A DNA stretch of 64,000 nt from Halichondria panicea (taxonomy: Eukaryota > Porifera > Demospongiae > Suberitida > Halichondriidae): assembly GCF_963675165.1 (NCBI RefSeq), contig NC_087382.1, positions 5,814,315-5,878,314 on the forward strand, given 5' to 3'. A program made the position numbers and the translations under genes. The notes beneath the pieces were generated by a model, which had not been told where the DNA came from, made no database searches, and worked only from the letters and a program-made list of their open reading frames with translations. Shown here one piece after another: positions 45,085 to 56,598 of the stretch. Position 1 is the first letter of the stretch, and each line of letters starts with the position of its first letter.

Positions 45085-45479
45085 GCAGTCACAACATCAA
45101 GAACTACTTAGAATTGAGATTCAAACACAGCTATATAGTTAGTAGTGCTACATGTAGAAATGCATGTACCTGAATGTGTAGATATTAATTAACTATAATA
45201 GACTTATGTAACTCAGTTTATATAATTATTGAGATATTGCGACAATTTAAAATTATTGCTATTCTCAACTTAATCCAGACTGGGTTAATAGAGCAGCGTG
45301 AGACCAATTAAGTAAAGCATGAGTAAATCGGGACACCGATATACATGCAATTTCATGCGTTAACATTCAAGCAGTTTTATATTATTAATATAAAAGCACC
45401 ACGGGTGCACGCGCTGAGGCCTCGGTGGAGGTGTCAAAGTTACATCACATAAAGCTAGCCTACTATAGCTATTTAATAG

Positions 45480-46215
45480 CAATTGTATCGTCATGCAAGT
45501 GGTCAGAACCAATATGCAAGCGGTATTGTCATGCAAGCAGTCAGAATGAACATGTAAACTGTAATGTTCATGCAAGTGGTCAGAACCGTGTATCATGTGA
45601 CTTTGCCACTCAAGATGGAAGCAAATTAAGCCACGCCCATTTCTGGACATTTTCTGTGACAATGGCTACGCCCATCACAATCCCCTTAATGCTTTAAGCC
45701 AATGAGATCACTCCAGCACACGGTCATGATCAAAACCTGTCACAGGAGTACAAAGGTCAGGGTTCTCTGACCTTTTACTCCTGTGACAGGCGTTCAAATA
45801 AAAGACATCTGGGGCTGGTTGCTTTCAAGACATGAACATTTACCGTTTGCATGTTCATTCTGACTCGCTTGCATGACAATACCGCTCGCATGACGATACC
45901 GCTTGCATATTGGTTCTGACCACTTGCATGACGATACTGCTTGCATAATTATTGGTTCTGACTGCTTGCATGACGATACCGCTTGCATATTGGTTCTAAC
46001 CACTTGCATGACGATACCGCTTGCATATTGGTTCTGACCACTTGCATGATGATACCGCTTGCATATTGGTTCTGACAGCTTGCATGATGATACCGCTTGC
46101 ATGTTCGTTCATTCATACCGCTTGCATGTTCGTTCATTCATACCGCTTGCATATTGGTTCTGACCGCTTGCATGACGATTAATACCGCTTGCATATTTGT
46201 TTTGACCGCTTGCTT
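45480..46215. repeat. 38-bp minisatellite in opposing orientations around a hairpin
   Basis: The main array at 45855-46215 repeats a unit with taccgcttgcatattggttc then tgaccacttgcatgacga. Reverse-complement units lie at 45490-45590. Between them a hairpin at 45736-45790 pairs cctgtcacaggagta with tactcctgtgacagg through aaaggtcag / ctgacctttt. Confidence 0.85.
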
Positions 46216-46353
46216 TGGCACCAAAAACACACCCGTACAGAACATCTGCTGAATAATTATACAATGGTTTTGATGCAGATGTTCAGACATAGTATAATTA
46301 TCATTGTGCTCTCGCTATTTATAGGCTATAAGTGAGAGCACAATGATATACTA

Positions 46354-46995
46354 TCAACTACTCATATTACTACCATTTGTAACAAAACAAGAAAACTAAT
46401 TGGTCTACTTTATCGAAGGTTCTCAACCAATGCATCTCCATCCACTCTCTTAAAACTATATAAAAGCTTTGTGAGGCCACATATGGAATATGCTTCAGAA
46501 GTATGGAGTCCCCACTATAAAAGTGATATAGAAAACCTGGAAAAAGTACAGAGATTTGCCATGAGAGTGTGTCTGGGTCAGTGGGATCTAAAGCAGGAAG
46601 AACTGCTGTCAGCATCTGGCCTTACAAGTCTGGAGACAAGAAGAGTAGTTGCAAGAATGTGCCACTTGTACAAAATTTTTCATGACATGATAGACTTTCC
46701 CAACCCACCGGTTGAAAGAAGAGAGATTGTCTACAATAGCCGCTCAGTTAATGGTCTCTCCCTGGTACCAATTAGATCTCGAACATCAATGTACCAATAC
46801 TCATTCTTCCCACACGCTGTAACTTTATGGAATAAACTTGTTAGTAAGTACAATATAGAAGATATTGTTACTGTCAGTGTATTTAAATATTTTCTGTTTA
46901 GGATGCACTTTACATCTAGCTATACTAGCTAATTGTGTTATCCTACGCTATATGCTGAATTATTATAAAAAAATAAAAAAAAAAATAAAAAAAAA
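46354..46995 (+). mobile_element. 5'-truncated LINE (CR1/Jockey-like) with A-rich tail
   Basis: The open frame ends at 46932 and codes the end of a reverse transcriptase ORF: KLIGLLYRRFS, YKSFVRPHMEYASEVWSPH, LEKVQRFAMRVCLGQW and FFPHAVTLWNKL. An A-rich tail (aaaaataaaaaaa) ends at about 46995. The 5' part is missing, as is usual for LINE insertions. Confidence 0.85.
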
Positions 46996-47964
46996 ATACA
47001 GAACATTGCATCAAAACCATTGAATGTCAGTATCATTATTCAGGTAGAGTGTGATCAGGTCCTCTGCTCCTCTGCTGGTGATGGTTGTAACTTGAGTCAC
47101 TTTAGAACTAGAGCACTGAAGTGCAAACCCTCGGCTGGTGACATGATTATAAACTGAAACCAGAAGAGTGATATTATGCAGTGCATGTAGTGATGTTATT
47201 ATCATGTATGACTTAACTGTCTAGCACAGCAACTCAGGAGACGGAAATAAAATTAAACCATACGGAGGCATGCTGAAACATTTGAGAACAGGTAGTGGTA
47301 CTACAGTACTACAGTCTACAGATATATGCACTGTGGATTAGGATCACACCAAAGAAGCCTGCCCAGAGTCTCAGAGAAGTATGCTTTTTACTTCAGTGAC
47401 CCTGTTTCATTCATAGATTGTTCCTGGTACAGGATCACTTCAGTTATAATAACCCATGTGCCAAGTTCTGTTCAAGCTACATTTTGCTCATTTCACATTC
47501 AATGTAATGGTGAAAATCTCTAGGCAACATAACCCTTTCCCGTTCAATCGCACACAATCTGGAACAACCTGGAACAGTTCTGTCACTTTAGTTTGCATCA
47601 CTTTAGTTTGCATCTGAGCCCAACCCACCAAATTAGCTTGATGTTATCGCCGCCCCCAATGAAGTGGCTATGGTTTGTAGAGATGGGCGTGGGTCAATGG
47701 CTGTGCACAAACTAACCATCGATTTTATGCCTTGCTGCTGCCTCGATGGAAGTATATGTGGCCTTTAAAAGCTGCACTCTGGTCAACTAAGCTGCTTAGC
47801 AAGCATGTAGACTATTGTAGAGCTTGTGTCCACTTGTGAAGTGCCTGTGTACACAAAGGGCTTGCTGCTTCCTCTTTGAAAATATTCTATGGCTACCAAG
47901 ATAGTCCAGAGGGTCTACCAATGGATACTTACTCAGTCCTACATGCTGTATAGCTTGTTTTAAA

Positions 47965-47995
<31 letters not shown>

Positions 47996-48149
47996 GTGTC
48001 CTAATTGAACAGCTCAGCACAACTTCAAAGGATAATCGCATTCATGATACTATCCAATCTGCCACAGAATCCAATATCATGCAACATTCACAAGTTGATA
48101 GCACGCTCCCTCCCAGATTGTTGTTGTAAAATTTACAACAATTTGAACA
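46996..48149. other. Spacer, one possible orphan exon and a poly-T run
   Basis: No complete gene is recognised. The plus-strand frame 47326-47523 ends in IQCNGENL, a piece also present near 30381, so it is part of the duplicated material. A run of 27 T lies at 47967-47993. Confidence 0.4.
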
Positions 48150-48475
48150 GTAAAGGATAAAGCCACAAATACAGTAATTTTGCCATGTGGCTGGGTGTAA
48201 CTCATTAATTTAGGCCACAGCTTAATAATGAATTTTTAGGGAAGACTAGAAGCCATATGAAGGGACTGATGAATCTACTTTGCCTGCTTATAATGCACAA
48301 ATGCACTAGATTGTCTTCTGTTATAACCAAAAAGCCAGTCTAGTGAGTGCATGCAGGCAGCACCTGCATGGGCAGCACTATTGTGTTTACTGTGCATGAT
48401 TTTGATTTAGCTAGTAGCCTTACTATAGCTATAATAATAGCTGTTTTTGACAAACTCCCTTATTCTAGAAGAAAG

Positions 48476-49460
48476 ATGTCTACAACTGGTGCAAGCATTC
48501 GTACTGAGTTAAAGTCAGAGAGTAAGCACCTATATATATATATTAAGCAATGCATGCATGCATGGAATGTAATTACACAGCGGTTTATAGCTGCTATAAT
48601 AATTATCATGTATGATAATTATTTCAATTCACAGACACTATACTCCCCCCACACACGCACAAACAACATTATTTTTATAGTTGACCCAAATCGTCACGAA
48701 AATTTAACTGTTTACATAGACGAAAAACTTGTTTTTGGAGAAGTCTTCAAAGGCAGTTACAGGGGGGAAATTTGTGCAGTCAAAGTGCTGCATCAGGTTG
48801 CTATGAAGATGCAGGAAACTATCCCTGCTCATAAAGTGAAGAAGCTAGCAAAGCATTTGATATTGAGTGTACATTTCTCAAGTCGCTCCTGCACCCAAAT
48901 GTTGTTCAGTATTTGTCAACCACTAACAACCCTCAATCATGTGGTGCATTCCTCGTTGTTGAGCTAATGGACTGCAGTCTGGGATCTTATCTCTCCGGCC
49001 TTGATGAAGAGTCCCTCACTATAGATAGTGAAAGCCAAATTAGCCTTTCCAAAGACATAGCTTGTGGTCTGGCCTACATTCACAGCAAGCAGATTTTCCA
49101 CCGTGACCTCCATGACAATAACGTCTTGCTGAAGCTTATACGACCAGTGCCTGTTGCAAAGATTTCCGGCTTTGGCATGCATATCACGACTCCTCGAATC
49201 CTATAATCTTAGCTCCGTTGCCAGGGGGTATCCATCTCTCGGATTGGAATTCAATAGTGGTTTGGATGTGTTTTCCCTCGAGGTGATTATGGTGCAGATT
49301 GTTCGCAAGCTGGAGACGATTAAATCAGCCAAGGATAGATCTTTCCATGTTTCCCAGATCCCTTGCACACACAGGTTGAGAAAGCTTATCGACAGTTGTT
49401 TGTAAAAAGACATGTGGAGGAGACCATCTGCCATAGACATCTGTGAGTTAAGCTGTACAT
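48476..49460 (+). pseudogene. Decayed protein kinase
   Basis: Exon 1 (48476-48521) codes MSTTGASIRTELKSE; exon 2 starts at 48635. Kinase motifs are visible in three frames: FGEVFKGSYRG and CAVKVLHQ; then HPNVVQYL, FLVVELMDCSLGSYL and the catalytic loop HRDLHDNNVLL; then FNSGLDVFSLEVIMVQIV. One frame break lies near 48855 and one near 49185. The DFG motif reads SGFG, so its metal-binding Asp is missing. The upstream region 48150-48720 is duplicated at 30359-31010. Confidence 0.75.
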
Positions 49461-50605
49461 ACACCTCTCTCACAAAATACACCTCTCAAACAAAATTGGC
49501 AACTCAAAAATACACCTCTCACATGCACAAAAAGAGCTATTTTGGCGAGAATCACCTCAGTGAATGAAAGCCTTACTTTTAGACGCCAGATGTTGTGTAT
49601 CAAATTGATTGAGGTTAATCATAATTATGATCACATGCACATCGATAGTCCTAGCCTGTGTCTGATTTATGAATTTAACTAGTCTCATGAATCAGCCGCC
49701 GTTCTTTGGAACCCCAAAAGAACGGCGGCTGATTCATGAGACTAGAATTTAACTACATATACTATTAGACTTACTGTATTTGTACATATCAGATACCAAT
49801 CTCATTTCTTCTCCTGTGACCTCTGGCCCTCTCCCGGATCAACAGACACCCAGTGCTGGGGAACAACCAGATACAACCAGATACAACTGGTAGGGATAAA
49901 TTGTATTGATTGTATAATTATGCTGCATGCTGCATGATCCTATATAGTTAAACCATGGCCTCTATAGTGGTATATATAGTTACACAAGAGTATAATCTGA
50001 TCGAAGTCCATGCAGCTTAATTCGCCTCTTGGTTACTCAGATTATTCAGTTTTGATATAATATGGAGAAACCATACATTGTACTATATGGTTAGTATACA
50101 GAGCTGGACAAATTAAGTCACTATATATATTACTGCTTATAAAATCATTATTGTGATCAGATAGTTTTCATTAATTAGCTTGTATTAAGTAAAATATAAA
50201 TCCACGAGAACTTTCCGAAAAACGCTTATTAAAATGAACATTGAATGTATAAGGAGTGGCTGTATAAAGCCAATTCATCCTGTTTGTTTGTGTATATATC
50301 ATGAGCTGTGTCCTCTTCCTAAAACAAGGACATGCAGTATCATAATTGTATACTTTACTATCATAGATTGCTTTCTTTGAACTGTATTTACGGTACGTTA
50401 TTAGGGTTAGGGTCCCTCAATCTGTCTACTTCTGACAATGAATGTAAGTAGCATCGAGAGTGCATGTATTAACTTAGGCCAATGAATTATATTTTCACAC
50501 CACTTTTTGTGTTGGAAGTGTCAGCAAAAGCGAATATAGACTCCGGCCCACTTACGATGCTAGTGTTGCTGAATGTATTTGGAATGTATATTTGGTTTTT
50601 GACAG
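49461..50605. other. Spacer with a 29-bp perfect hairpin
   Basis: The hairpin arms at 49679-49707 and 49717-49745 are exact inverted copies separated by 9 nt. An open piece at 49790-49909 (Pro/Thr/Gln-rich, before a gtaggg donor) could be an exon, but its phase does not fit the next exon. No gene is otherwise recognised. Confidence 0.45.
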
Positions 50606-50617
50606 TCTAGTGCAAGA

Positions 50618-53600
50618 ATGACTGTGTTTTCAGGCACTCCATTTTCTGAGAAAGACTGTGATGCTCTAGAAAAGCTGCTGCTAGACTACAAAATCAAAGG
50701 ATTTGCTTTGACTGGTGAAAAGACGTACGAAAAAGTTGTACACTGCCTTCTTGAGCAAGGACACGAAGAACTAGCTGCAAACCTAAGACAAAACCTCGAT
50801 AAAGGTGGGTGTACTATATAGTACTATATATAGCTATATAGTATTAGTTGTGTAGTGGCATAATTATGTACAGTGGACCTTTGTTAACAACCACCTCCGA
50901 ATAAAAGCCAGCTGCTATATAACGGCCAGGCATGCACCCAGGTCCCAAATGAACAGTTTGTGTACAAAACAACCTCTCATGCAACAAAGGCCGCCTCTGT
51001 ATAAAGGCCAAAACATTGTTCCCCAAAGGTGTCCGTTATAGAGGGGTTCCACTGTAGTATATTTTTGTGATAATGAATTGTTTCATGTTAGCGTATATAA
51101 TAATTCCCTCAAATTAATTTATATAATGTTGATAGCTTAGTATGCTGCATGGAAATAATATAATAGCAGCGGAAATGTTTGTGAGCCCTCAGCAGAAATT
51201 AAGGTTCAAAATTTCGCGTTTTTTGAGGGCAGACTGTTAACCCAAAAATGGGAGAAACTCCCATGCACCGGTATTTCACATGCAAAGTTATTTGTGTGGT
51301 TTCCTGGCATTAAAACACGAATATTAGAAACCACAAACATTCCTGCTGAGGGCTCAGGCTGATCCCTGGAGCCAAATAGCGAACATTTGCACCCCTAAAA
51401 ATTTCCCACTGTATGGTATAATTATTAATTGGAAATAATAGGCAGCAACGTCGATTTTGTAATTCATAAGTGTTGCATAACGCCCTCCTCATGGCAAAAA
51501 ATGGCTTAAGGAGAATATTCTGGATCAGTATAATAATCCAGTCAACAAGATAATACTGCATGGGAAGCATATTATTATGCTGTGTTTATGTCTACATCTC
51601 ATCAATTTTTGTTTCAATAATAATCAAATTGTTAGGGAATAATAGGCATATTTTTTAATAAGAATGGGGGGGGCTAATTTATCAGGGCCTACTTATAATT
51701 AGCAGCACCAATGCTTCCCGATAGAAGGGATTCCCCGCCACCATTTTGTCCTTACATATATATACCTATATATATATAGTATAGTCGGTCTTATACTATA
51801 GCTTGACTACTGTATCCGGCCATCGAGTAGAGGGGTCTTCTGTAGTGGAAGATCCAATTAATGCTATCCAATTAATGCTATGCCGAGTCTCCCTAGAGTA
51901 TTATAGATAAACAATTGCAAGTTTACGCTCTGTTGTATATGCTACTTTGTCTTAAACACTCTGCAATATTTAGATGTTACGGTGCATAGGTATTCTCTTA
52001 CACAACAAATAATAGTATACTTGTTTCATAATCTATGTATGCACATAAATGGATGCACGTATGGTTATACTATTGCGCTTCCTAGCTGCATACTTTCAAT
52101 CGTGCAGTGATTGGAGAGCAGAAGCAATATCTGAAGAAATTGGACGATCTGATGACTGATGAAGAAGCTGTCACTATGCAAAATCTCGGGCTCCTTCTTG
52201 TTGGGCCACCATCGGTGGGAAAAACAACAACACTCAACCGTTTGCTTAAAGTTTACAAAAACATCAGTTCAGCAGGAGACAAGGCAAAGCCATGCAGTAC
52301 ACTACTCGCCAATTGTCATCAAGTGGTCGCGTACATGAATAAGGATGCCACGGAATGGGTTTGTTCTGAAGACGTGGATGAGGAAGCAAAGGTCGTTTTT
52401 GGCTACATGTACGCTAACAAGATTGACAATGTACCAAACAAGGAAAATATATCTGTGATTGACAAACCAACTTCTGAAACTTCAAAAGAAATGGAAATTT
52501 CTTCTGAAAAACCTCAACCAAAACTTCAAGAAAAAACAGGCACTAAAATACAAGAAATATCAAACAAACAAGACAAGCTGATACGAATCAAGCATCGACT
52601 GCAAAAGCTGATAAAAAGCGGAAACTACTCCCAAATGGCTAGTCTTCTTAGCAGCACCTTGCTAAACATCAATGATGTTGGAGGTCAGCCAGACTTCCTG
52701 GAAATGCTACCAGCCCTGAGAAATGGTCCAGCCATGTATCTAGTGTTTTTTGATTTGAGCAAAGAACTTGACGAGCCCTACGATATTCCCTTCAGTCGAG
52801 ACGACACCATTATCACCCCATACAAAGCGGCGCACACAGTGGAAGCCACAGTTTCTCAAATTCTTTCTTCAATTGCTAGTGTTCATCACGTCTCTCGAGG
52901 GGATGCCTTGTACAAAACCTTAAAATTGAGTGAGAAGTTTAAAAATTTCCAGCAGGTTCGTCCTGGCAGCTTTGATCGGTACTCACATGGACAAATTGGA
53001 GAATCCGAAAGAGAAAATCAAACAGGTCAACGATGCTCTCAAAAGGACTACTCAAAAGTTTGCCGAGATCTTGGTATGTCCTCCGTCAGATTCCGAATCT
53101 TCATTTTTTGCCGTGGACAACTTTGCTGGAACAGAACAGTCTGACATTGGCCCGATTAGGGAATTCATGAGCAAGGTGTTTGCTTCTCACTTCAGCAATG
53201 CGTCCCTGCCAATCAAGCCGAAATGGCTCCTACTAGGCGCGCTTCTGCGGAGGGAGTACTCAATTGTATCAATGGAACACTGCCTGGAAATTGGGAGAAT
53301 GTTGGAGATGGATGAAGAAGACACCAGGTTTTGTCTGGGGTATCTTCACAATATAGGCACTTTCATGTACTACAGGAATGTTCCCAATGATGACGATGGC
53401 TGGCTCAAAAATCATGTGTTCTGCACCCCTGAAGTAATCTTTACTAGCATCAGCCAACTGATCCTTGTCGCTTTACGCACCTTGCATTCAAAAGGCTATG
53501 TTACTGAGTTTGAGCGAGCAGAGTTGATCAAGATGGGGCAGTTCTCACTGGAGGCCATCATCAAGTACTGCATTGGTCCCAAGGTCACAGAGATGCTGAA

Positions 53601-55506
53601 AGAAGGAGAGATTATCCCAGCCAAGCAACTCATCATACTCTTGCGGTACCTCAACCTCCTCTCTGAGATTGTCCACAACGATGTCAATGATCCAAATGTC
53701 ACTCGAATCACCTACCTGATGCCAGCTGTCCTTGACTGTGCTTCACAAGACAAACTGACCAACCCACCAAAACCAGACGCCAACAACCCAGGACCGCTCC
53801 ACATCACTTTCAGTTTTGGCTACGTACCAACAGGAGTCTTCTGTGTGCTGATCACTCAGCTAGTTTCTCAAGGCCCTCGTGGAATTCTCGGATTGACGTG
53901 GGAGTTGATTGAAGATGGTGTTAAACGAAACTGTGTCTCATTTTCTGTTGATGATGTTCATGAAGTTACACTGCTCTCACACGAAAAAAGCTACGAAATT
54001 CGAGTTTCTCGAGACGACCATGACACTTCTCTTCACAACATCTGTTCGTACGTGCTCTCAGCGATCCTTTACACTCTCAAGTGCTTGTACCAGCATCTTA
54101 CTATGCAAATTGCATTCCAATGTCCCTGTGCCAAGGATTGTACTGAACATGACGTCAACCATCTCTGTGCTCTTTCCAGCAAATCACGAATAAGGTTTCT
54201 CTGTGATCTTTCAAAGCGAGCTGTCACTCTCAGAAAAGATCAGCAAGTTTGGCTGGGAAAAGTCAGTGCGTGTATACATAATTATAATGCACATAATTAT
54301 ACTATTATGACAAGTTGGCAGGATTGCACATCATGCTTTAAATTTTCTCACACAGCACGTGTTACCAGGAAGCAGCACAGAACTAGAGGTGCTAAAGCTC
54401 GCTGAAGATAGTTTCTCCTTCCACTGGACCAAAGAGGGCTCCAGACATCAGATCACGACAACCGATGAGCCCAACATTCTCAGCTTTCAGAGTGTGAGTG
54501 AGAAGGACTTTGGTCATTACCAGTGTGAGGTGAAGGAGACACGAACAGCAGTGGCCCTCACTGTCTACAGAGCTATCTACAAAGAAGAGATGAGTGAGTT
54601 AACTATAAGTTTCTATTATGTGATGGTTGGTTTGGTAATTTTATCATGAAATTGTGGGATATGTTGTTATATACACAAACCAGCTTCATGGAGTTAGGTC
54701 TAGATTATATACTGAGTATATAGCGGGTAATTTTCATGGGGTAGGAAAATTCGTTTATCGGAAAATGGTGGTTTTCGTGAGTAAAAATTTTGTTTAGTCT
54801 CGTTGCCTGCACTGCATTCATACGTCCCGGTAAGCCACGCCTACATCAACATTTTGTGGAGGTCAGCTTGCCCACGAAATTTTGTACCCCACGAAAATTA
54901 CTCGCTATATATACGGTAATACCGGTATAGCCTATATTGGGACTCTTATGCTATCATTCACACAGCTAATGAAGCAACTGGAATAACTACTGATGTCCCC
55001 CAAATAACTACTGAGTCAGGTATCAGATTGTACGCATGTACATATAGAGTGCTCCATCTTTCACTGCAGCTCAGTATAATTATATACAGAATACGTACTT
55101 TACAAGTCATTAATGCAGGAATGATGTCACTCTATAGCTCATGAAGCATACATATCTTTATAATGATACAGCGACTACAGCTCAGTTGAGTCAAGAGTGC
55201 TCGGATGAAGCTCTTCTCCAGCTGTCTACTGAGATTGCCTGCTATGGAAATTACAAGCACAGGCTCGGCCTCAGTGATACTGAGATTGAGGATATCGATC
55301 AAAATCCCCAGACGTTTTTAAGTGTTTCAGGGAAATTTTATGCTGCTCTCAAGAAATGGAAATGTAAAGGCATTGATTTTGATAATCCATCTCATTCGAC
55401 AGCCACTTATTTTCGATTGGTAGAAATTGCCAAGGAGATGAAGGATGGGAAAGCAATTCGTAGCATACACACGGCTTGTGTGACACACAATTTGTTATAC
55501 AAGTAA
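50618..55506 (+). CDS. Roc/COR-type GTPase with Ig-like and Death domains
   Basis: Six exons are proposed: 50618-50804, 52108-52909, 52956-54261, 54356-54593, 54966-55019, 55172-55506; total 973 aa. The Roc domain shows P-loop GPPSVGKT, switch motif DVGGQPDF and guanine motif GTHMD. A COR-like region follows (PIKPKWLLLGALLRRE, then FCLGYLHNIGTFMYY). Exon 54356-54593 is Ig-like (SFHWTKEG ... FGHYQCEVKE). The last exon resembles a Death domain (YGNYKHRLGLSDTEIEDIDQN). The frame changes at about 52910-52955; a 46-nt GT-AG intron restores it, but an indel is equally possible. The gene may have more 5' exons. A strong donor (AA|gtaagt) overlaps the stop. An immune or cell-death signalling role is inferred from the domains. 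Confidence 0.75.
50869..51056. mobile_element. MITE, TACAGTGGAACC family, in the Roc/COR gene intron
   Basis: The ends tacagtggacct and ggttccactgta are inverted. The body is close to the 34495 copy, including aacattgttccccaaaggtg. Confidence 0.9.
51182..51348. repeat. Inverted-end repeat, GAGCCCTCAGCA
   Basis: gagccctcagca near 51183 and tgctgagggctc near 51336 are inverted; the interior has no ORF. It is probably a small MITE in the Roc/COR gene intron. Confidence 0.5.
54717..54916. mobile_element. MITE-like element, TATAGCGGGTAA family, between Ig and linker exons
   Basis: It shares tatagcgggtaattttcatg at the left and acgaaaattactcgctatat at the right with the copy at 10112. It sits in the intron 54594-54965. 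Confidence 0.8.
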
Positions 55507-55696
55507 GTTATATGTATAATCATGGATAGCGTAGAGAGGGATTGGAAATGGAAGTACCCTCGAAGTACCATCCGTGTATCTCCGCGTTTTAATCGTCTGA
55601 ACTAAAGTTTCATTATTATTTATAGACATGCAAAATTCTCGAAGAAAAAACAGGATATAAAGTGTAAATAAATTTAGGTTAATTTTGAGCATCCTA

Positions 55697-55887
55697 CTGT
55701 ATAGCAGGTAATTTCCGGGGGGGGGGGGGTAAAATATTTGTTATTTAGCCAGTTCGTGGTTCTGTGGCTTGCACTGAAGGTATAAAGGTATATACTCAAG
55801 GTTGCTTCATTCATGGTTAAAATTCGTACTCAGCTAGGGATTCTATAAAACCACGAATATTTTCCCCCCTGAAATTACCCGCATTGT
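55697..55887. mobile_element. MITE-like element, TATAGCGGGTAA family, diverged
   Basis: The ends ctgtatagcaggtaatttcc and gaaattacccgcattgt are imperfect inverted copies. A run of G follows the left end. Confidence 0.65.
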
Positions 55888-56598
55888 ACATAATATTATA
55901 TTCATGTACATTTTATTTTATAGGTGAAGGATCTGGACCACTACATGCATGTGCATGAAAGGAGGGGAATCGTAGTTTCGTGCTACTAATATAAGACTTG
56001 TAATTACGTACACGCATATGTTTTCTTTGAATTTTGTATTCTTTTATGGACATTCAAAATTCTCGAAGAAAAAACAGGATATAAAGTGTAAATAATTTTA
56101 GATTAATTTTTCAATACTGAAGGATATACATAATTATTTGTACACTTTCGATTTGAGTGAACGAATCTGTACCAATTTGTACAGTCCACATTATAATTTT
56201 GTATAACTGGATTTTGGTGCAATTTTATGGAAACTTATTAACTAAGTTTGCAATTGTACATTTATGTGTAGATTATACAATTCTTGTTTAATGTATGTGA
56301 AAGTTAGATGCACAGTATGCCAAAATCCTTCAAATTTTTGAATTTCGACAATTTTATATATCTTAAATGGAAGGTTTAGTTCCAGGGGTGGATATATACA
56401 TGGGCAGCAATCACATCATGTGCTATATATGCCGAAATCTCATTTCGTTGCATGTCCACTTAATTGTTGCTTTGTGAATTCTTTAGGCTTTCAAGTTGTG
56501 ACGTGACATTTAGAATTCTTCAATCTCTCTAGGGTAGACACGTTAGACTAGATCTACCATATATACACTCCAGCAAGAGCTAGCCAGCATAAAGCAAA
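55888..56598. other. Spacer downstream of the Roc/COR gene
   Basis: No gene is recognised. The segment 56045-56100 (caaaattctcgaagaaaaaa ...) repeats 55625-55680, so the 3' flank is partly duplicated. Confidence 0.4.
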
